Below are positions 1 to 7,342 of a DNA stretch of 27,184 bases, one piece after another. A model generated the notes under the pieces. The model had not been told where the DNA came from, did no database searches, and was given only the letters and a program-made list of their open reading frames with translations. Within the stretch, counting starts at the first letter, position 1; the number at the start of each line of letters is the position of its first letter. Both the position numbers and the translations under genes were made by a program. The stretch is from Halobacteriales archaeon SW_9_67_25 (GTDB taxonomy: Archaea; Halobacteriota; Halobacteria; Halobacteriales; Haloarculaceae). The stretch covers positions 1-27,184 of the forward strand of contig PXSU01000167.1 of the NCBI GenBank assembly GCA_003022745.1, given 5' to 3'.

Positions 1-500
1 ACGCGGTCGTAGGTGTACTCGCGCTCGATCCGCAACGTCTGCCCCGAGTTCTGGGGGTGTTCGACGGTCGCGCGCACCGTGACGTCGTGGACGAAGCCGT
101 CCGAGTCCACCAGGGCCTCGACGCTGTAGTTTCGGATTGTCGCCGTCGAGGAGACGTTCGGCACGCCCTCCCCCTCGATGCGGTACAGCCGTCGTCCGTC
201 GCGTTCGACGACCCCCGCGATCCTGGTCTCCGGCGTCGAAAGGTACTGTCGCACCAGCTGGACCCGGATGTCGCCCTCGGTCGTGACGACCACGTCCGTC
301 GGGGTCGCGGATGGCGTACCTGTCCCGGATTCGATCCGGATTCGGACCGCTTCGGCGCCGTGCCTGGCGAGGACGGTGTCACCCTCCCGGGCGGTCTCGT
401 ATCCCCGTGCGCTCCAGAGGTCCGCCACCAGTGCCGCGAGCCTGTCGGCGTCGAGTCGCCGGACGTGGTAGGCGACGCGCTTGGCGTCGAACCTACTCAT
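1..500 (-). CDS. Uncharacterised haloarchaeal protein, Mrr-like N-terminus plus lipoprotein-family-like tail (3' end outside window)
   Basis: An open frame runs from ATG at 500 to the window edge without a stop (166 codons visible). Residues about 1-50 (MSRFDAKRVAYHVRRLDADR onward, with a LVADLWSARGYET segment) resemble the start of the Mrr-type restriction-endonuclease fold found in haloarchaeal proteins. The Mrr catalytic core (D, ExK) is not visible. From about residue 75 the sequence resembles the C-terminal half of a haloarchaeal lipoprotein family (NYSVEALVDSDGFV and similar). No transmembrane segment or lipobox is visible between the two parts. The start overlaps the end of the phosphatase gene by 4 bp (ATGA), so it is probably co-transcribed and translationally coupled. 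Family assignments are from memory and weak; no function is claimed. Confidence 0.6.
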   Translation of the reverse strand, partial: MSRFDAKRVAYHVRRLDADRLAALVADLWSARGYETAREGDTVLARHGAEAVRIRIESGTGTPSATPTDVVVTTEGDIRVQLVRQYLSTPETRIAGVVERDGRRLYRIEGEGVPNVSSTATIRNYSVEALVDSDGFVHDVTVRATVEHPQNSGQTLRIEREYTYDR

Positions 501-1213
501 CCCGGCGATCCCCCGGCGAACCACTCGACTGCCTTCAGGAACCCGTCGACGTACGACGCGTCCGTGACGTGGTCTGCCTCCTCGCGTGCGTCGTCGTCGG
601 CGTTGGCGACCGCGACAGCCCGACCTGCCCGCGCGAAGACCGGCACGTCGTTGACCGAGTCGCCGACCGCCGCGAAGCGCCCGGGCGGGCGGTCGAGTTC
701 CCCGGCGAGAAATTCGAGCCCGGTTCCCTTGTCGAAGTCGATCGATTTCACGTGGTATGCGAAGCCGGTGTCGACGACTTCGAGGTCGTGTTCGGCGGCG
801 AGTTCGGAAAGCGGGTCGAGCGGGGCGTCCCGGCGGACGATAATCTCGGTCTCGCGCCACCGGTTGGCGAGGTCGATCTCGCCCCAGCCCAGGTCGTATC
901 CCCGCTCGCGGTAGGCTGACGCGACCGCGCTCGCGGCCGCCCGGTCCCCGGCGACGTGGAGCCGGTCGGTCGGTCCGGACACCACGACCCCGCCGTTTTC
1001 CGCGATCACCAGCACGTCGATCCCGACGAAATCGCACAGCGCGACCGGAAAGGGGAGTGCCTTCCCGGTCGCGACGACGACGGGGGCAGGCCAGGCCCGG
1101 AGGACGGGAAACACGCGCGGGTCGAGTCGCCGGTCGGCGTCGGTCAGGGTCCCGTCGACGTCGACGACCAGCGGCGGGCCGGTCTCGGGAACGAGCGAAC
1201 CGGGGTCGTCCAT
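497..1213 (-). CDS. pgp: Phosphoglycolate phosphatase, archaeal HAD type
   Basis: A 238-residue HAD-superfamily phosphatase of the archaeal phosphoglycolate phosphatase type. The full motif set is visible: motif I DVDGT with nucleophile Asp18 and acid/base Asp20; motif II Thr49 in VVATGK; motif III Lys162 in DKGTG; motif IV GDSVND with Asp185 and Asp189 for Mg2+. The segment between motifs II and III (about 75-155) is the C2-type cap. Expected reaction: 2-phosphoglycolate to glycolate plus phosphate in the cytosol. ATG 1213 gives a full-length product, with a GGAGG-like element 14 bp upstream. It lies 42 bp after the J-domain gene and overlaps the next gene by 4 bp, so a three-gene transcript is likely. 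Exact substrate is inferred; related sugar phosphatases share these motifs. Confidence 0.85.
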   Translation of the reverse strand: MDDPGSLVPETGPPLVVDVDGTLTDADRRLDPRVFPVLRAWPAPVVVATGKALPFPVALCDFVGIDVLVIAENGGVVVSGPTDRLHVAGDRAAASAVASAYRERGYDLGWGEIDLANRWRETEIIVRRDAPLDPLSELAAEHDLEVVDTGFAYHVKSIDFDKGTGLEFLAGELDRPPGRFAAVGDSVNDVPVFARAGRAVAVANADDDAREEADHVTDASYVDGFLKAVEWFAGGSPG

Positions 1214-1255
1214 GAGACAGCGTGGGCCTCCGTCGGCATGGCCGTTGTGGTCGTG

Positions 1256-1801
1256 CTACTCGGTCAGGACCTCGTAGGCCGCCCGGACGCGCTTGAACGC
1301 CTCCTCGTCGCCGCCCGCGGTGTCGGGATGGACCTCCTTGATGCGCTCGCGGTAGGCCTCCTTGACCGCTCCCTTGTCGGCCCCGGGGTCGACACCCAGC
1401 ACCTCGCAGGCCTCGCGAGGGGTCGGCCCGTCACTCGCAGGCTGGCGCGGGCTCCCCCGCGCACGACCGTCCCGCCTGCGACGCTGGCCGCGCCGCCCTC
1501 CCTGGCTGCGCCGTGCCCGCCGCTGTCCGTCCCGGGGCGGGGTCCACTCCTCGCGGGGGCCGGCGCCGAACCCGCCACGTCCCGGGTCTGCGCCGTTCCG
1601 CGCGGCCTGCTGTTCGACGCCACGGTAGATCCGGCCGAGCAACCGCCCCGTTGCGTGTCGGTACAGGAGGTACGTCACCGGTGCGAAAACGAGCGCGAGC
1701 ACGAGGAGTCCTGGACTGTAGACGACACCGCCGACGACGAAGATGGCGGTCATCAGCCCGAAAGCAGCCGCGAGTCCGGTTACCAGCCGCGTGCGACGCA
1801 C
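1256..1801 (-). CDS. Membrane-anchored J-domain (DnaJ-like) protein
   Basis: A 181-residue protein with a C-terminal J domain (about 127-181) carrying the diagnostic HPD tripeptide at 158-160, which stimulates Hsp70 (DnaK) ATPase. The N-terminus has two hydrophobic helices (about 6-27 and 30-48), so the J domain is tethered to the membrane. It lacks the G/F-rich, zinc-finger and C-terminal substrate domains, so it is not DnaJ itself but a specialised J protein. Residues about 70-125 form a disordered linker very rich in Arg, Gly and Gln, which is unusual in an acidic haloarchaeal proteome. The start is GTG 1801; a stop lies in frame just upstream, so no longer form is possible. A weak TATA-like GCTTAGGG lies about 28 bp upstream. 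Specific client unknown. Confidence 0.8.
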   Translation of the reverse strand: MRRTRLVTGLAAAFGLMTAIFVVGGVVYSPGLLVLALVFAPVTYLLYRHATGRLLGRIYRGVEQQAARNGADPGRGGFGAGPREEWTPPRDGQRRARRSQGGRRGQRRRRDGRARGSPRQPASDGPTPREACEVLGVDPGADKGAVKEAYRERIKEVHPDTAGGDEEAFKRVRAAYEVLTE

Positions 1802-1913
1802 GCCCAGCTATAGGGCTGGGAGCCCCCTAAGCCTCTCGACTGTAGCCGGGAGTGTGCGACGTCGACACCGCTGGCGCCAGAGCGTTCAAACCGCTCGACT
1901 CGCTAGAAAGGGC

Positions 1914-2120
1914 ATGAGCGTCTCCAGTCCCTGCGAGATCTGCCAGACGGCAGACGTCAGGCACACCTGTGACCGGTGTGGGCAACTCGTCTGTAACCGC
2001 CACTTCGACGATGAGACCGGCCTGTGTGTCGAGTGTGTAGCCGACGTCGGCCGTGGCGACCGCGAGCACGTCCCCGGGAGCGACGACTTGCCCGACGGCG
2101 TCGACACCTACCGGTACTGA
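1914..2120 (+). CDS. Small zinc-finger protein (HIT/B-box-like)
   Basis: A 68-residue protein starting at ATG 1914. It has eight evenly spaced metal ligands: C7, C10, C19, C22, C27, H30, C38 and C41 (C-x2-C-x8-C-x2-C-x4-C-x2-H-x7-C-x2-C). This is a cross-brace pattern that should bind two zinc ions, similar to HIT-type or B-box fingers. The C-terminal 25 residues are acidic and probably flexible. A TTCAAA element about 26 bp before the start could be the TATA box of a leaderless transcript. The last 13 bp overlap the 3' end of the convergent pyrF gene. Proteins of this kind are widespread in haloarchaea and uncharacterised; protein or nucleic-acid binding is inferred only. Confidence 0.8.
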   Translation: MSVSSPCEICQTADVRHTCDRCGQLVCNRHFDDETGLCVECVADVGRGDREHVPGSDDLPDGVDTYRY

Positions 2121-2938
2121 TTCAGCCGCCGCTTGAGCCGTTTGGCCGCCGCGCCCGCCGCGTCGAAGTACCCGCCCTGGCCGCGTTCCTCGCTGGCGAA
2201 GATGATGCCACGCGAGGAGTTGACCAGCCCCACCGGCCCGTCGACACCGGTCGGCGCGGCCAGTCCGTACTCGATGGCAGCCTCGGCGTCTCCCCCCTGT
2301 GCGCCCACGCCCGGCACGAGGAACGGGATATCTGGGACGAGTTCGCGGACCCGTTCCAGTTCCCCGGGCGCGGTCGCGCCGACGACCAGCCCGACGTTGC
2401 CGGCCTCGTTCCAGCGGTCCGCCAGCGCAGCGACGCGCTCGTAGACGGGGTCGCCCGAGGCGAGTTCGAGGTCCTGCAAATCCTCGCCGCCGGAGTTGGA
2501 GGTCCGACAGAGGACGAACACCCCCGCGTCCTCGCGGGAGAGAAACGGGTCAAGCGCGTCCCGGCCGAGGTATGGGTTGACGGTGATGGCGTCGATGTCC
2601 AGGCCCTCATCGTCCAGCACCGAGGCGTACCGGCGGGCGGTGTTGCCGATGTCTGCCCGCTTGGCGTCCAGGAGGACTGGCACCCCCTTCCCGTGCGCGT
2701 AGGCGACCGTCTCTTCGAGTGCGCGCCAGCCGTCGGGGTCCTCGTAGAAAGCAGCGTTGGGCTTGAAGCAGGCCGCGTGCTCGTGGGTCGCGTCGATGAT
2801 CCGGCAGTTGAACGCCCACCGCGGGAGGTCGGCGTCCCGAACCTTTTCGGGGAGGCGGTCGGGGTCGGGGTCGAGCCCGACCGAGACGACGCTGTCGACG
2901 GCCCCGATGCGGTCGGCCAGCCGCGTGAAGAACGTCAT
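2108..2938 (-). CDS. pyrF: Orotidine-5'-phosphate decarboxylase, subfamily 2
   Basis: A 276-residue enzyme of the OMP decarboxylase family. It converts OMP to UMP plus CO2, the last step of de novo UMP synthesis. The catalytic D-x-K-x-x-D signature is at Asp91-Ala-Lys93-Arg-Ala-Asp96. The preceding FKPNAAFY segment (58-65) and the length (about 270, against about 230 for subfamily 1) place it in the longer subfamily 2. The phosphate-binding region near the C-terminus includes VNSSRGI. ATG 2938 is the first in-frame start. The upstream region shared with divergent radA is AT-richer but shows only a weak TATA-like AAAGAAACTT. The 3' end overlaps the convergent zinc-finger gene by 13 bp. Confidence 0.93.
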   Translation of the reverse strand: MTFFTRLADRIGAVDSVVSVGLDPDPDRLPEKVRDADLPRWAFNCRIIDATHEHAACFKPNAAFYEDPDGWRALEETVAYAHGKGVPVLLDAKRADIGNTARRYASVLDDEGLDIDAITVNPYLGRDALDPFLSREDAGVFVLCRTSNSGGEDLQDLELASGDPVYERVAALADRWNEAGNVGLVVGATAPGELERVRELVPDIPFLVPGVGAQGGDAEAAIEYGLAAPTGVDGPVGLVNSSRGIIFASEERGQGGYFDAAGAAAKRLKRRLNQYR

Positions 2939-3052
2939 CGTGTGCGGGTCGCCGCCCCTCCCGAAGTTTCTTTCTTTTCAATCTGTGGATTTCCGACAAA
3001 CGTAGTGGTCCGCTGTCGGACTGTTTCACTTTCACATTGCTGTTAACGGAGG

Positions 3053-3060
3053 TTTATGAG
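3053..3060 (+). promoter_or_regulatory. TATA box of radA
   Basis: TTTATGAG is centred about 27 bp before ATG 3083, the spacing expected for an archaeal TATA box of a leaderless transcript. This favours ATG 3083 over the in-frame ATG at 3056. Confidence 0.55.
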
Positions 3061-3082
3061 GGAGGGGGCACAACCGGCAGGT

Positions 3083-4129
3083 ATGTCCATAGGTGAAGAC
3101 CTTCAGGACCTGCCCGGGGTCGGCCCGGCGACGGCGGAAAAGCTCCAAGACAACGGCTTCGACAACTACCAGGGCATCGCGGTCGCCAGCCCCGGCGAGC
3201 TGTCGAACACGGCCGACATCGGCGAATCGAGTGCTGCCGACATCATCAGCGCCGCCCGCGAGGCCGCCGATATCGGCGGGTTCGAGTCCGGCGCCCAGGT
3301 GCTCGAGCGCCGCCAGGAGATCGGCAAGCTCACGTGGGGCGTCGAGGAGGTCGACGAACTGCTCGGGGGCGGCGTCGAGACCCAGTCCATCACCGAGGTG
3401 TACGGCGAGTTCGGCTCCGGGAAGTCACAGGTGACCCACCAGCTGTCGGTCAACGTTCAGCTCCCCCGCGAGCACGGCGGCCTCGAGGGCAGTGCCATCT
3501 TCATCGATTCCGAGGACACCTTCCGGCCCGAGCGCATCGAGGACATGCTCTTCGGGCTCGCCGACGAGACCCTCGAGGACGCGATGGTCCTTCATGGGGT
3601 CGCCGACGAGGGCGAGGCCGACGCCGACGACGAGACGCTCCGCGAGGCGTTGCTGGAGTCGGTCCTCGATCACATCCACGTCGCGAAGGCGTTCAACTCC
3701 AACCACCAGATCCTGCTGGCCGAGAAGGCCCAGGAAATCGCCAGCGAGAGCCAGGACGAGGAGTTCCCCGTCCGCCTGCTCGCGGTCGACTCGCTGACCG
3801 CGCACTTCCGGGCCGAGTACGTCGGCCGGGGAGAACTCGCCGACCGCCAGCAGAAACTCAACAAGCACCTCCACGACCTGATGCGCGTGGGCGACCTGAA
3901 CAACACCGCAGTCATCGTCACCAATCAGGTCGCGGCCAACCCCGACTCCTTCTTCGGGGACCCGACCCAGCCCATCGGCGGCAACATCCTGGGCCACACG
4001 TCGACGTTCCGGCTCTACCTGCGCAAGTCCAAGGCCAACAAGCGGATCGTCCGCCTGGTCGACGCGCCTAATCTCGCCGACGGCGAGGCCGTGATGCGCG
4101 TCGACGGGGACGGGCTCGTCGCGGAGTAA
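3083..4129 (+). CDS. radA: DNA repair and recombination protein RadA
   Basis: A 348-residue archaeal RecA/Rad51-family recombinase that forms filaments on single-stranded DNA and catalyses strand exchange. The N-terminal helix-hairpin-helix DNA-binding domain is at about 5-60 ([11 protein letters not shown]). The linker motif is GFESG (67-71), the haloarchaeal version of the FxxA polymerisation motif. The ATPase core follows: Walker A GEFGSGKS (108-115), Walker B LLAVD (232-236), and the L2 DNA-binding loop around 285-305 with [10 protein letters not shown]. Length is normal for the family and no intein is present. The start at 3083 is chosen because the TATA box lies 27 bp upstream and because haloarchaeal RadA begins in this way. 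Divergent from pyrF. Confidence 0.96.
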   Translation: MSIGEDLQDLPGVGPATAEKLQDNGFDNYQGIAVASPGELSNTADIGESSAADIISAAREAADIGGFESGAQVLERRQEIGKLTWGVEEVDELLGGGVETQSITEVYGEFGSGKSQVTHQLSVNVQLPREHGGLEGSAIFIDSEDTFRPERIEDMLFGLADETLEDAMVLHGVADEGEADADDETLREALLESVLDHIHVAKAFNSNHQILLAEKAQEIASESQDEEFPVRLLAVDSLTAHFRAEYVGRGELADRQQKLNKHLHDLMRVGDLNNTAVIVTNQVAANPDSFFGDPTQPIGGNILGHTSTFRLYLRKSKANKRIVRLVDAPNLADGEAVMRVDGDGLVAE

Positions 4130-4237
4130 CGCCGTTTCTCTCGGGTTCGTGACGTGTGTCTGACGGGGGAGAGCGAAAGTAAACGTGCCGGTTCACAACC
4201 GCAAGAAGAGGGCCGGGATCGAGGTGAAATAGGGGGG
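4130..4237. other. Convergent intergenic gap after radA
   Basis: This 108-bp gap lies between the 3' ends of radA and the convergent small membrane gene. I see no tRNA fold, no ORF and no strong hairpin in it; only a pyrimidine run (TTTCTCTC) shortly after the radA stop might help termination. Confidence 0.4.
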
Positions 4238-4498
4238 TTACTCCTCGCCCGGATACTCGTACCACAGGTCGGGTATCGTGACCTGTTTCTGGACCGCGAG
4301 GCCGTCGCCAGTCTGGCGAAGCCACAGGGCCAGCAGTGCAGTCCCGACGGCGAGCGCAGCCACTATGACGAGGCCGCCCTCGGGGCCGAACGCGCCTCCG
4401 GTGACCAGGCACACCACCAGCACCCGGAAGAGCGCACGCAACCGCGACTCGCCAGCGTTCCAGAAGAGTCGCCCGACTCCCGACAGCCCGTCACCCAT
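4238..4498 (-). CDS. Small membrane protein, N-terminus like CPBP proteases
   Basis: An 86-residue product from ATG 4498. The first 30 residues (LFWNAGESRLRALFRVLVV) resemble the usual opening of haloarchaeal CPBP/CAAX intramembrane proteases, where a short Trp-Asn motif precedes the first helix. Here only two hydrophobic helices follow (about 26-40 and 43-62), then a short tail ending WYEYPGEE. None of the protease EExxxR or HxxxN motifs is present. ATG 4498 is preferred over ATG 4516 because a TATA-like GTTTTTAC is centred 28 bp upstream of it. It may be an independent small membrane protein, or a degraded protease that kept its promoter and N-terminus. Confidence 0.6.
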   Translation of the reverse strand: MGDGLSGVGRLFWNAGESRLRALFRVLVVCLVTGGAFGPEGGLVIVAALAVGTALLALWLRQTGDGLAVQKQVTIPDLWYEYPGEE

Positions 4499-4522
4499 TG
4501 TGGGTGGCATTTGCACAGCGTC

Positions 4523-4530
4523 GTAAAAAC
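4523..4530 (-). promoter_or_regulatory. TATA box of the small membrane gene
   Basis: On the minus strand GTTTTTAC is centred about 28 bp upstream of ATG 4498. The alternative ATG at 4516 would lie upstream of the expected transcription start. Confidence 0.45.
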
Positions 4531-4569
4531 ATGTCGAGGGGGCGGCGCAGGGCCCGGAGGTACCCGCGG

Positions 4570-4577
4570 TTTTATAC
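4570..4577 (+). promoter_or_regulatory. TATA box of the DUF7115-like gene
   Basis: TTTTATAC, one of the best TATA boxes in the window, is centred 27 bp before ATG 4601, consistent with a leaderless transcript. It also rules out the long upstream extension of the open frame. Confidence 0.6.
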
Positions 4578-4600
4578 TATCGGCCGGGAACACTCCCTGC

Positions 4601-5716
4601 ATGGACGTTCCGCAGCTGGTCAGGGAACGGCTCGGGGAGGAATCCGTCGAGGCGACGGTCTCGCTGGGCGACGAGGACGTCGTCTGCGTGACGCCGAGCC
4701 GGACGTTCGTCTACCGCGGCGAGGGACTGCTCAGCGACGAGTCGGTGACGGCTTACTCGCACGACGTCGAGCGGTTCGACATCTCGGTGGGCCGTCGCAA
4801 GACGAAGTTCGTCTTCGAGTACGTCGGGGACACCGACTCGTTTACAGTCGCGGCCGACCGGGCCGACACCGTCCGAAAACTCCTGCTCGGTGGCATCCTC
4901 CACCTCGCCGGCGTCATCGTCGACGGAGAGTCGATCAGCGAGGTGTTCAGCTTCAGCGAACTCACACTCGTGGTCACCTCCCACCGCCTCGTCAAGCACG
5001 TGGGCGCACCAGTCTGGGACGACGACTTCGAGGAGTTCCCGTACGGGGACGTGACGGGACTGTCCTTCGAGGAGGGGAGCGTCGCCACCCAGGTCGTGCT
5101 CTCTGTCGACGGGCGGCCACAGCGCATCAAGGCGCCCAGCGAACAGACCCGGGTCGTCGAGCGGTCGCTCAAGCAGGCCCTGTTTGCCTACCACGACGTG
5201 GACTCCCTGGCCGCACTCAACGCGAAAGTCGGCGTTGAGGACACGGACCCCTCGGGGGCCTCAGCCACCGACGACGCCGGGTCGTCGCTGTCGCTCGACG
5301 ACGGTATCTCGCCGCTCGTCGGCGGGGACGAGGAAAGCGAGACACCCCCCGAGGACCCGCTGAGTGCGACCGGAACTGTGGGCGAGGGATCGTCCCCGTC
5401 CGAGGGTTCCAGCGACACCGCTGGCACCCGGGACGACGAAGCCGAAGCCGATCCCGGCGACCGTGCGGACGCCGCGGACGCCGGGACGCAGAGCGAGTCC
5501 GCGTCTGACGAACCCACCGGCGAAACCACGCCCTCCCGGCCCCGGGCGTCCGCGGAGTGGCAGTCCAAGGAATCGGCCGTCGACCCCGAGGAGGTCGAGG
5601 CGATGAAGAACCAGCTCTCGACGCTGACGACTGCCGTCAAGAAACAGAACCAGCTGCTCCGCGACCAGCAGGAGACAATCGACCGCCTCATCGAGGAACT
5701 CAGACAGGGCCGGTGA
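4601..5716 (+). CDS. Haloarchaeal coiled-coil protein (DUF7115-like)
   Basis: A 371-residue protein. The N-terminal 200 residues look like two tandem beta-rich PH-like repeats (strand patterns around DEDVVCVTPSRTFVYRGEGL and SELTLVVTSHRLVKHVG). They are followed by a highly acidic Ser/Asp/Glu-rich low-complexity linker (about 205-310) and a C-terminal coiled coil (about 325-371, heptads in EVEAMKNQLSTLTTAVKKQ). No enzyme motif, signal peptide or membrane helix is seen. It is probably a cytosolic scaffold or oligomeric protein. From memory this matches a conserved haloarchaeal family annotated as DUF7115; function is unknown. The start is fixed by the TATA box at 4570-4577. The stop lies 6 bp from the stop of the convergent molybdoenzyme gene. 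Confidence 0.8.
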   Translation: MDVPQLVRERLGEESVEATVSLGDEDVVCVTPSRTFVYRGEGLLSDESVTAYSHDVERFDISVGRRKTKFVFEYVGDTDSFTVAADRADTVRKLLLGGILHLAGVIVDGESISEVFSFSELTLVVTSHRLVKHVGAPVWDDDFEEFPYGDVTGLSFEEGSVATQVVLSVDGRPQRIKAPSEQTRVVERSLKQALFAYHDVDSLAALNAKVGVEDTDPSGASATDDAGSSLSLDDGISPLVGGDEESETPPEDPLSATGTVGEGSSPSEGSSDTAGTRDDEAEADPGDRADAADAGTQSESASDEPTGETTPSRPRASAEWQSKESAVDPEEVEAMKNQLSTLTTAVKKQNQLLRDQQETIDRLIEELRQGR

Positions 5717-5722
5717 CCGCTG

Positions 5723-6805
5723 TCAGAGGCCACTCGTGAAGATGGCGATCCACTGCGAGAGGTCACGGGTCCGGTGGACTTCGACGCGGTCGACCCACTT
5801 GACCCACTGGAAGCCCCGTCGACCGGGCGCGACAAGGCGCAGTGGCGCGCCGTGGCCGTGCGAGAGCGGTTCGCCCCCGACGTGGGTAGCCAGCAGCGCG
5901 TCGCCCGCTTCCTCGACAGGCAACGACCACCGGTAGCCGGTCGCCGACCGGAAGCGGACCCAGCGCGCCTCGGCGGTCGTCCCGGCCGCGTCCAGCAGGT
6001 CACCGACCCGGACGCCCGCCCACTCGCGGTCGGCGTACCACCCGCTCGTGCAGTCGAGTACCGCCCGTTCGCTCGCGTCCGGGCCACCGTCCGTGCCCGC
6101 GAAGTCGCCGTACCCCAGCGCCAGTTCGGTCTCGACTTCACCCGAAACCTGCAGCGTCCACGAGGAGACGTCGACGGGGTCGGGGTCGTCGGCCAGCCAC
6201 ATTGTCACAGGGTAGTCGTTGCCGACATCGCCGGCGGCGTCGGACGACCCGGTGAACCGGCGGTCGGCCCCCGCGAGTCCGGCCAGCGTGGCCCCCGCCT
6301 CCGCGAGCCGCCAGACCACCACGCCGGTGACTCCCAGGGCCACGAAGCGGAGCGTCTCCCGGCGCCGCTCGGACCCGCTCGCGGTCGGCAGCCGAAAGCG
6401 GTGGCGCAGGTGCCACACCAGGACCGGCACCACCGCCAGTCCGAGGAGCATGTGTCCGGTCAGCAGCGTCCAGGGGCCGATCCGGACCACGCCGAGGGTG
6501 CTCCAGACCAGTCCGGTGACGAGCGCCGACAGAGCGAGCGTCGCAAGCGCGAGCGAAATCGGGGTCGCGCCGTCCCACAACGAGCGGTCGGTGACGCGCC
6601 GGCGAACCCGGCGGAACTTCCAGAACAGGGAGACGACGAGCGTCATGCCGCCGACCGAGTGGAGTACGAACAGCCACCCCCAGTCGGGAGTCCCGGCAGT
6701 CAGCGAGATGAGGCCCGAACAGACCTCCAGTGTGACCAGCAGGAGGATTGTCCAGTCGACCAGTGCCGGCGGGGGCGCCAGCCGGCCGAGACGTCCGGGA
6801 GTCAC
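5723..6805 (-). CDS. Five-TM molybdopterin-dependent oxidoreductase (YedZ/YedY-like fusion)
   Basis: The N-terminal half has five hydrophobic helices (about 17-37, 44-62, 82-105, 113-133, 152-170) with His50, His118, His132 and His135 as possible haem b ligands, similar to YedZ/MsrQ. The C-terminal half (about 195-360) is a sulfite-oxidase/YedY-type molybdopterin domain with the single Mo-ligand Cys252 in the LDCTSGWY motif. Positive-inside residues after TM2 and TM4 put the catalytic domain outside the membrane. A twin-arginine-like R148-R-E-T-L-R stretch directly precedes TM5. Likely an extracytoplasmic oxidoreductase linked to the quinone pool; substrate unknown. GTG 6805 is chosen because related proteins start just before the APPPxxVDW segment; GTG 6841 would add 12 residues. 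Confidence 0.8.
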   Translation of the reverse strand: MTPGRLGRLAPPPALVDWTILLLVTLEVCSGLISLTAGTPDWGWLFVLHSVGGMTLVVSLFWKFRRVRRRVTDRSLWDGATPISLALATLALSALVTGLVWSTLGVVRIGPWTLLTGHMLLGLAVVPVLVWHLRHRFRLPTASGSERRRETLRFVALGVTGVVVWRLAEAGATLAGLAGADRRFTGSSDAAGDVGNDYPVTMWLADDPDPVDVSSWTLQVSGEVETELALGYGDFAGTDGGPDASERAVLDCTSGWYADREWAGVRVGDLLDAAGTTAEARWVRFRSATGYRWSLPVEEAGDALLATHVGGEPLSHGHGAPLRLVAPGRRGFQWVKWVDRVEVHRTRDLSQWIAIFTSGL

Positions 6806-6889
6806 ACCCGCCCATAGGGCCCGGGTGTGCTTGATTGCCACGGTCGGCGGGAGGAGGTGACGGCATCGCGGAGACAGACCTGGCGGCGG

Positions 6890-6897
6890 TTTTTTGC
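6890..6897 (+). promoter_or_regulatory. TATA box of the cdd operon
   Basis: TTTTTTGC is centred 27 bp before ATG 6920, suggesting a leaderless cdd-udp-CNNM operon transcript. Confidence 0.5.
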
Positions 6898-6919
6898 CGG
6901 GGCCGGCCGAGATGGGAGC

Positions 6920-7342
6920 ATGGACGCGGAGAAACTCGTCTCGGCAGCCCGCGGCGCGCTCGACGCGGCGTACGCCCCCTACTCGGAGTACCGTGTCGGC
7001 GCGGCGCTCCTGGCCGCAGACGGGACCGTCTACACCGGCTGCAACGTCGAGAACGCAAACTACTCGAACAGCCTCCACGCCGAGGAGGTCGCCCTCGGAA
7101 GCGCCCTCGCCGACGGTACACGGACGTTCGAGGCCATCGCCGTCAGCTCCGCCGCGCGCGACGGCGTCACCCCCTGCGGGATGTGCCGGCAGACGCTCGC
7201 GGAGTTCTGTGACGCCCACTTCTCCGTCTACTGTGACGCGGGCGACGGCGAGGACGTCTCGGCCGCCGGCGTGACGACCCACCGGCTGGGCGAGTTGCTC
7301 CCCGAAACCATCGGTGCCGGCCACCTGGGGGTCGAGCCGTGA
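6920..7342 (+). CDS. cdd: Cytidine deaminase
   Basis: A 140-residue homotetramer-type cytidine deaminase that converts cytidine or deoxycytidine to uridine or deoxyuridine in pyrimidine salvage. The zinc site is visible: HAE at 53-55 (His53 ligand, Glu55 proton shuttle) and PCGMC at 85-89 (Cys86 and Cys89). The N-terminal YAPYSEYRVGAAL and GCNVENANYS segments are the family substrate-binding motifs. The His ligand resembles E. coli Cdd, while the length matches the small Bacillus-type enzyme. ATG 6920 agrees with the TATA spacing. The stop overlaps the next gene's GTG start by 4 bp. The product uridine is the substrate of the next enzyme in the operon. Confidence 0.93.
   Translation: MDAEKLVSAARGALDAAYAPYSEYRVGAALLAADGTVYTGCNVENANYSNSLHAEEVALGSALADGTRTFEAIAVSSAARDGVTPCGMCRQTLAEFCDAHFSVYCDAGDGEDVSAAGVTTHRLGELLPETIGAGHLGVEP

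Noticed and set aside
1811..1830. Imperfect inverted repeat TAGGGCT-GGG-AGCCCCCTA before the J-protein gene
   Set aside because: The stem is short and GC-driven and the element is not clearly placed for an operator or terminator; it could be chance.
5188..6141. 317-residue minus-strand frame across the end of the DUF7115-like gene and the molybdoenzyme
   Set aside because: Its composition (Ser/Arg/Thr-rich) is that of a complementary-strand shadow of high-GC coding DNA, with no domain signature.
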